DNA from: Flavobacteriaceae bacterium UBA2765
GTDB lineage: Bacteria > Bacteroidota > Bacteroidia > Flavobacteriales > Flavobacteriaceae
DNA: 11,147 nucleotides
Assembly (NCBI GenBank): GCA_002352665.1
Contig: DEIV01000142.1
Coordinates: forward strand, 1-11,147
Direction of reading: 5' to 3'
A program made the position numbers and the translations under genes. Below, in pieces: positions 7,191 to 11,147 of the stretch. Numbering within the stretch: position 1 is the first letter of the stretch; each line of letters opens with the position of its first letter. The notes under the pieces were generated by a model. The model was given only the letters and a program-made list of their open reading frames with translations, was not told where the DNA came from and searched no databases.

Positions 7191-7258
7191 GACTTATAAT
7201 AGTTAATTATTCTTGATGCTATCTATACTTTTATTCCTCATTTGAACACAATCTGCAG

Positions 7259-8839
7259 TTAGCTATTTTTCTTCCTTTTTCTAAAAAAGTCAATGATAAA
7301 CCATAACAGTAATGCACCTATGAAAAATTTGAAATAAGAAACCGGCTCACCACTTCCTCCAACAGTTGTAAATAAACGATCCCATCTCACTTTTTTTATT
7401 CCTTTTTCATTGGTTTCCCAGCTAAACCATATCAGTACCGGTTTACCTACCACATGATCAAAAGGAACATAACCCCAAGCACGTGCATCCAAAGAATTCT
7501 GACGGTTATCTCCCATCATCCAATAATAATCTTGCTTAAAGGTATAACTATCTGCATCTTTATCATTAATTAATATATCATTCCCTTTGATAATTAAATC
7601 ATTCCCTTCATACTCTCTAATTATCCTCTTATAAAAAGGCAAACTTTCTTTAGTTAATTTTACGGTAGCTCCTTTTTTTGGAATATAAATAGGTCCGAAA
7701 TTATCAGTATTCCATCCCAAAGATGGTATTTGAGGGAATACACCACTATCAATACCTTTGGGCTGCATTGACTTAGTTATATTAATAACAGCAGGGTTTT
7801 TAGCAATTTTAGCTGCCTCAGTATCTGTTAAAGTCAATCTATAAGTACCATCTGGCATTACACCACCTTCCCTTACATTATATCTATTTCTAAGTGAGGT
7901 TGGGTTTATACCTTTACCTCCGGTATTAACAAAAAAGTTATACTGTATCTTCGCTCTGTCATTGTATTTTGTACGTTCTCCATTAATATAAATATATCCA
8001 TCTCGAATTTCTAGAGAATCACCAGCCACAGCCACACAACGCTTTACCAAATTGGTTTTTTTATCAATGGGCTTATAATAATTCCGATCAGGTTGAAAAT
8101 CATTCATATCCAGTAAAGTATCTGCCGGTTGATTAAATACAACAATGCTATTCCGTTCTATTTTTTGAAAACCGGGAATTCTGAGATAGGGCAATTGTAA
8201 TTTATTTAACCATGATGTTTTCTTTTTGCTAATATCATCATCAAACAGATATGATTTTTTCTTTAATAGAGGAATAGTATCATGTACCATTGGAGCTGCA
8301 ATAGTAGTCATAGGTACTCTAGCTCCATAATGAAACTTACTTACAAATAAAAAGTCACCAATTAATAAAGTCTTTTCTAATGAGGAAGAGGGTATGGTAT
8401 AGGGTTGCATGATATAAGTATGAACCAAAGTAGCCGCAATAATGGCAAATACTATAGAACTAATCCACTCACCGGTAGCACTTCTAGGTGTTAAGCTCCT
8501 ATCTTCTACATATTTAACATCAAGTAGATAATTAACATAATAAATATATAGTCCAAAAGTAATAATTACTAAAATGGTATCTATTCTTGAATTTCTACCA
8601 AAACTTCTAATAGTCTCTACCCAAATTATTGGGAACATAAATAAATTAACAATAGGAATAAATAACAATATTACCCACCATTTTGGCCTATTGATAATTT
8701 TCATTAATACCAGAGCATTATAGATAGGTATTGCTGCTTCCCATGCTTGTCTTCCCGCTTTTACATAAAGTTTCCACGTTCCTAAAAAATGGACCACCTG
8801 TATTATTAAAAGAAATATAAACCACTGTGTTAATGTCAT
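7259..8839 (-). CDS. lepB: Signal peptidase I (S26), long Bacteroidota form
   Basis: This 526-residue membrane peptidase removes signal peptides from proteins exported by Sec. An N-terminal domain of about 110 residues carries three hydrophobic helices (about 5-20, 54-76, 86-106) around AIPIYNALVLMKIINRPKWW, as in DUF5684-type segments. A further helix at 125-145 leads into the catalytic region. The nucleophile is Ser153 in PSSSLEKTL, here SSSLEK rather than the textbook SGSMxP; the general base is Lys266 in NLVKRCVAVAGDSLEI. Box E is GDNRQNSLDARAWGYVP at 443-459. A last hydrophobic helix (504-519) precedes a basic tail RKRKKNS. E. coli LepB is about 324 residues; the extra length lies in the N-terminal domain and in insertions at about 180-255 and 285-410. 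The protein should sit in the inner membrane with its catalytic part in the periplasm. It lies between dapB and the wbqC-like gene, with 97 bp before it, so it may also have its own promoter. Confidence 0.95.
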   Translation of the reverse strand: MTLTQWFIFLLIIQVVHFLGTWKLYVKAGRQAWEAAIPIYNALVLMKIINRPKWWVILLFIPIVNLFMFPIIWVETIRSFGRNSRIDTILVIITFGLYIYYVNYLLDVKYVEDRSLTPRSATGEWISSIVFAIIAATLVHTYIMQPYTIPSSSLEKTLLIGDFLFVSKFHYGARVPMTTIAAPMVHDTIPLLKKKSYLFDDDISKKKTSWLNKLQLPYLRIPGFQKIERNSIVVFNQPADTLLDMNDFQPDRNYYKPIDKKTNLVKRCVAVAGDSLEIRDGYIYINGERTKYNDRAKIQYNFFVNTGGKGINPTSLRNRYNVREGGVMPDGTYRLTLTDTEAAKIAKNPAVINITKSMQPKGIDSGVFPQIPSLGWNTDNFGPIYIPKKGATVKLTKESLPFYKRIIREYEGNDLIIKGNDILINDKDADSYTFKQDYYWMMGDNRQNSLDARAWGYVPFDHVVGKPVLIWFSWETNEKGIKKVRWDRLFTTVGGSGEPVSYFKFFIGALLLWFIIDFFRKRKKNS

Positions 8840-8936
8840 TTTTTTTACTGTTTATTGTTATTATTTAGCCAGTTTTACGCTCTATAAGTTTTTGCCAGAA
8901 TTACTTCTCCGAATACTAATTTTAAACTTTATCCTT

Positions 8937-9638
8937 TTAAATCCCCAATACATCTTTCATGGTAAAAACACCATTTTTATCTCGTAACCATTCCGCTGCT
9001 ATGATAGCACCTAATGCAAAACCATCTCTATTTTTAGCTGTATGTACAATTTCAATTGTGTCTACATCAGAATAATAAGCTATGGTATGTGTTCCTGGTA
9101 CATTATCTATACGTTTAGAAACAATTGGTATGGTTTTTTTATTATTTGTTACACCTAAGCTCCAATTTACTCTATCAGATTGTTCAATAATACCTTCAGC
9201 CAATGTTATTGCCGTTCCACTAGGAGCATCTAATTTCTGGGTATGATGAATTTCTTCAATGTCAACATTATATACATCGAATTTCCGCATCATTTTTGCT
9301 AATTTAATATTCAATTCAAAAAATAAATTAACACCTAAACTATAATTTGATGCATAAATAAAAGCACCATTTTTGGACTTGCAAATAGCTACAGCATCAT
9401 TATATTTATCTAACCAACCTGTTGTGCCTGAAACAATTGGAATGTTATTATTAAAGCATATGTTTATATTATTATATGCTTCAGTAGGAATACTAAAGTC
9501 GATAGCTACATCCGCTTTAGACAGGTCATATGTTTTTGTGTTTATATCAATTTTGGCAACAATAGCATGCCCTCTACTTAAGGCAATTCTTTCAATAGTT
9601 TTACCCATTTTTCCATATCCAAATAATGCTATATTCAT
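8937..9638 (-). CDS. dapB: 4-hydroxy-tetrahydrodipicolinate reductase
   Basis: DapB reduces 4-hydroxy-tetrahydrodipicolinate with NAD(P)H in the cytoplasm, a step towards meso-diaminopimelate for peptidoglycan and towards lysine. I place the start at ATG 9638, giving 233 residues that open MNIALFGYGKMGKTIE, because the Rossmann motif GYGKMG (7-12) belongs within the first residues. A longer frame from 9674 would add 12 residues and overlap the end of the DUF5683 gene. Other landmarks are DFSIPTEA at 47-54, VSGTTGW at 69-75, ASNYSLGVN at 96-104 and the catalytic EIHHTQKLDAPSGTA at 129-143. His131 and Lys135 correspond to the E. coli pair His159 and Lys163. The C-terminal half has the expected FALGAIIAAEWL stretch. 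It is shorter than E. coli DapB (273) but normal for Bacteroidota. It begins 7 bp after the DUF5683 stop. Confidence 0.95.
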   Translation of the reverse strand: MNIALFGYGKMGKTIERIALSRGHAIVAKIDINTKTYDLSKADVAIDFSIPTEAYNNINICFNNNIPIVSGTTGWLDKYNDAVAICKSKNGAFIYASNYSLGVNLFFELNIKLAKMMRKFDVYNVDIEEIHHTQKLDAPSGTAITLAEGIIEQSDRVNWSLGVTNNKKTIPIVSKRIDNVPGTHTIAYYSDVDTIEIVHTAKNRDGFALGAIIAAEWLRDKNGVFTMKDVLGI

Positions 9639-9645
9639 GTATTTA

Positions 9646-10224
9646 TTAAAAATTAAAACTAATAGTAGCTCCAAATCCGGTTTGTTGAGAAACTGGAACT
9701 GTAAAAATAGTGGGATTAAATGATATGTTAGTATTCAAGGCCTTATCCGGTAAATGAGCATCTACATTGGCTTCTACAATATTTAAAATATACAAACCAA
9801 TGGTGATAAACAAAGATAAATCTCTGTTTTTTTTATAAAAATTTTGTGCACTTTCTAGACCTGCCTTAGTTAACTCCGGCCTTCCATCAGTCCCATCAAA
9901 TTCATGGGGTCTTTCTGCTAATTCAAGCTTAAATGCTGTTCTATATCTATTGTATTTATTACTATTATTTACATAAAAATAAACACCGGTTCCAATGGCT
10001 CCCCAAACTATAGGTGCTTTCCAGTATTTCTTATTATATATTTGACCCAATCCTGGTAAAACTGCAGCATAAAAGGCTGCCCTGGAGGGAGCTAAAATAT
10101 TGATCTCATCAGTAACAAAAGTGGAATCAATTTTATCAATTTTTAAATCAGCCGGTATATCTTGTGCAAAAACTTTAGCACAAAAAACAAAAAAAAATAT
10201 AATATAGCTATATCTTTTCAGCAT
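9646..10224 (-). CDS. DUF5683 domain exported membrane protein
   Basis: This 192-residue protein has a signal peptide (residues 1-20, ...FFFVFCAKVFA before Gln21). The DUF5683 signature follows: APSRAAFYAAVLPGLGQIYNKKYWKAPIVWGAIGTGVYFY at about 45-84, then a polar segment KYNRYRTAFKLEL with acidic and Arg residues. A second hydrophobic helix lies near 133-150 (LSLFITIGLYILNIVEANVDAHL). The C-terminus TGFGATISFNF alternates and ends in Phe, as often seen in Bacteroidota envelope proteins. The molecular function is not established. Its ATG abuts the parB stop exactly (TAAATG, zero spacing) and dapB follows 7 bp after its stop, so it is almost certainly co-transcribed with both. This gene order recurs across Flavobacteriia, which suggests an envelope or growth role, but that is inference. 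Confidence 0.92.
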   Translation of the reverse strand: MLKRYSYIIFFFVFCAKVFAQDIPADLKIDKIDSTFVTDEINILAPSRAAFYAAVLPGLGQIYNKKYWKAPIVWGAIGTGVYFYVNNSNKYNRYRTAFKLELAERPHEFDGTDGRPELTKAGLESAQNFYKKNRDLSLFITIGLYILNIVEANVDAHLPDKALNTNISFNPTIFTVPVSQQTGFGATISFNF

Positions 10225-11121
10225 TTACTCTAATAATTTCTTTAAGCGATTAAAATCTTCTTCAGAATGAAAAGGAATGACAATTTTACCGTTATTGTTA
10301 CCGGTAAGTTTTATAGACACCTTATTCCCTAAGAAATTACTGATATCTTTTTTGCCTTGACTTATATAATTTGGTATTTCTTTAGGAATACTACTAATTT
10401 TTTCATTTGATTTACCATCACGTAAATTCTTCACCAATTGCTCAGTTTGCCTTACTGAAAGATTGTTTTTTATAATTTTTTCGTAGATATCAATTTGATC
10501 TACAAAGTTTTCAATGCTTATTAAAGCCCTACCATGCCCCATAGATAAAAACCCATCACGCATACCTGTTTGAATAATAGGATCAAGTTTTAACAAACGT
10601 AAATAGTTGGTTACTGTAGACCTGTTTTTACCAACCCTTCGACTTAGATCTTCTTGAGTAAGATTAATTTCATCTATTAAACGTTGGTAAGATAAAGCTA
10701 CTTCTATTGGATCAAGATCTTTACGCTGTATATTTTCAACCAAGGCCATCTCTAGCATTTCTTGATCATTTGCCAATCTTATATAGGCGGGTATATGGGT
10801 AAAACCAACTAATTTAGAAGCTCTATAACGACGTTCACCTGAGACCAATTGAAACTTATGTCCTTCTAATTTCCTAACCGTTATAGGCTGTATAACACCC
10901 AATTCTTTAATAGAATTGGCCAATTCCTGAAGGTCTTCTTCGTTAAAATATGTTCTAGGCTGAAAAGGATTTACTGCTATAGCATCTAAATCAATTTCTA
11001 CAATACTACCAACAACCTTATCAGCATTTTTATCTCGGATTGTTTTGATATCGTCAACAGAATCTTTTAACAATGCAGATAAACCTCTACCTAATGCTTG
11101 CTTTTTTACAGCTTTAGCCAT
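10225..11121 (-). CDS. parB: ParB/Spo0J chromosome-partitioning protein
   Basis: ParB binds parS sites near the origin and, with ParA, drives segregation of the chromosome; the family is a CTP-dependent DNA clamp. The 298-residue sequence is complete. The N-terminus KKQALGRGLSALL at 6-18 is the usual ParA-contacting region. The ParB nuclease-like/CTPase domain spans about 40-130, with NPFQPRTYF at 51-59, GVIQPITVR at 75-83, the box GERRYRA at 95-101 and ENIQRKDLDPIEVA at 129-142. The helix-turn-helix is about 154-175 (LTQEDLSRRVGKNRSTVTNY), and GHGRAL at 196-200 follows. The C-terminal dimer domain is about 255-298. ATG at 11121 gives the standard start. parA is expected just upstream, beyond the right edge. 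The stop is directly joined to the next gene (DUF5683). The promoter is likely upstream of parA and not visible here. Confidence 0.96.
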   Translation of the reverse strand: MAKAVKKQALGRGLSALLKDSVDDIKTIRDKNADKVVGSIVEIDLDAIAVNPFQPRTYFNEEDLQELANSIKELGVIQPITVRKLEGHKFQLVSGERRYRASKLVGFTHIPAYIRLANDQEMLEMALVENIQRKDLDPIEVALSYQRLIDEINLTQEDLSRRVGKNRSTVTNYLRLLKLDPIIQTGMRDGFLSMGHGRALISIENFVDQIDIYEKIIKNNLSVRQTEQLVKNLRDGKSNEKISSIPKEIPNYISQGKKDISNFLGNKVSIKLTGNNNGKIVIPFHSEEDFNRLKKLLE

Positions 11122-11147
11122 TCTTATTATTTTTTAATATTTCGTGT

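Noticed and set aside
8840..8936. RNA element or terminator between dapB and lepB
   Set aside because: Only short partial direct repeats (GCCAG) were seen; there is no stable hairpin or known motif.
9639..9674. Upstream extension of dapB by 12 residues from ATG 9674
   Set aside because: It would overlap the DUF5683 coding sequence and push the Rossmann motif away from the N-terminus; ATG 9638 fits the family.
9373..9723. Plus-strand open frame opposite dapB and DUF5683
   Set aside because: It lies antisense to two well-supported genes and its translation has no recognisable family features.
11127..11147. Possible last six codons of parA (Thr-Arg-Asn-Ile-Lys-Lys then TAA) on the minus strand before parB
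   Set aside because: parA is expected here and the frame stays open to the edge, but six residues are too few to identify a gene.

Overview
The window looks like chromosomal DNA from a member of the Bacteroidota, most likely Flavobacteriia. It is AT-rich, lacks clear Shine-Dalgarno sites, and carries families typical of that group: DUF5683, DUF6122, a long signal peptidase I with an N-terminal membrane domain, a WbqC-like protein, and a TPR/DUF2141 secreted protein. No rRNA, tRNA, CRISPR array, transposase, phage gene or recognisable defence system is visible.

Left part (1-2001): a secreted TPR protein with a C-terminal DUF2141 domain starts at 813 on the minus strand and runs off the left edge. 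Two plus-strand genes follow: a small membrane protein of unknown function (948-1406) and a YfiT/BstA-like DinB-superfamily metalloenzyme (1459-2001). The convergent gap after it (2002-2177) holds a decayed copy of an 18-bp palindrome.

Middle (2178-6239): a thioredoxin-fold protein on the minus strand diverges from a tight plus-strand unit. That unit is csaA-like tRNA-binding protein, a 978-residue FAD/Fe-S dehydrogenase 2 bp downstream, and a 55-residue membrane protein 12 bp further on. The intact palindrome TCCCGATAGCTATCGGGA lies in frame inside the dehydrogenase gene and encodes Ile-Pro-Ile-Ala-Ile-Gly.

Right part (6268-11121): a minus-strand cluster transcribed from right to left as parB, DUF5683, dapB, lepB, wbqC-like, DUF6122. 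parB/DUF5683 abut exactly, DUF5683/dapB are 7 bp apart and wbqC/DUF6122 share one base, which suggests co-transcription. This is a known flavobacterial gene order that joins chromosome segregation, lysine/peptidoglycan precursor synthesis and protein secretion; parA would be expected just beyond the right edge.

The most unusual points are two. First, the wbqC-like gene has conserved N-terminal coding sequence that starts right after an in-frame stop, with no ATG, GTG or TTG to start it. Second, the palindromic repeat sits inside a conserved enzyme gene. I see no convincing sign of a wholly new multi-gene system.
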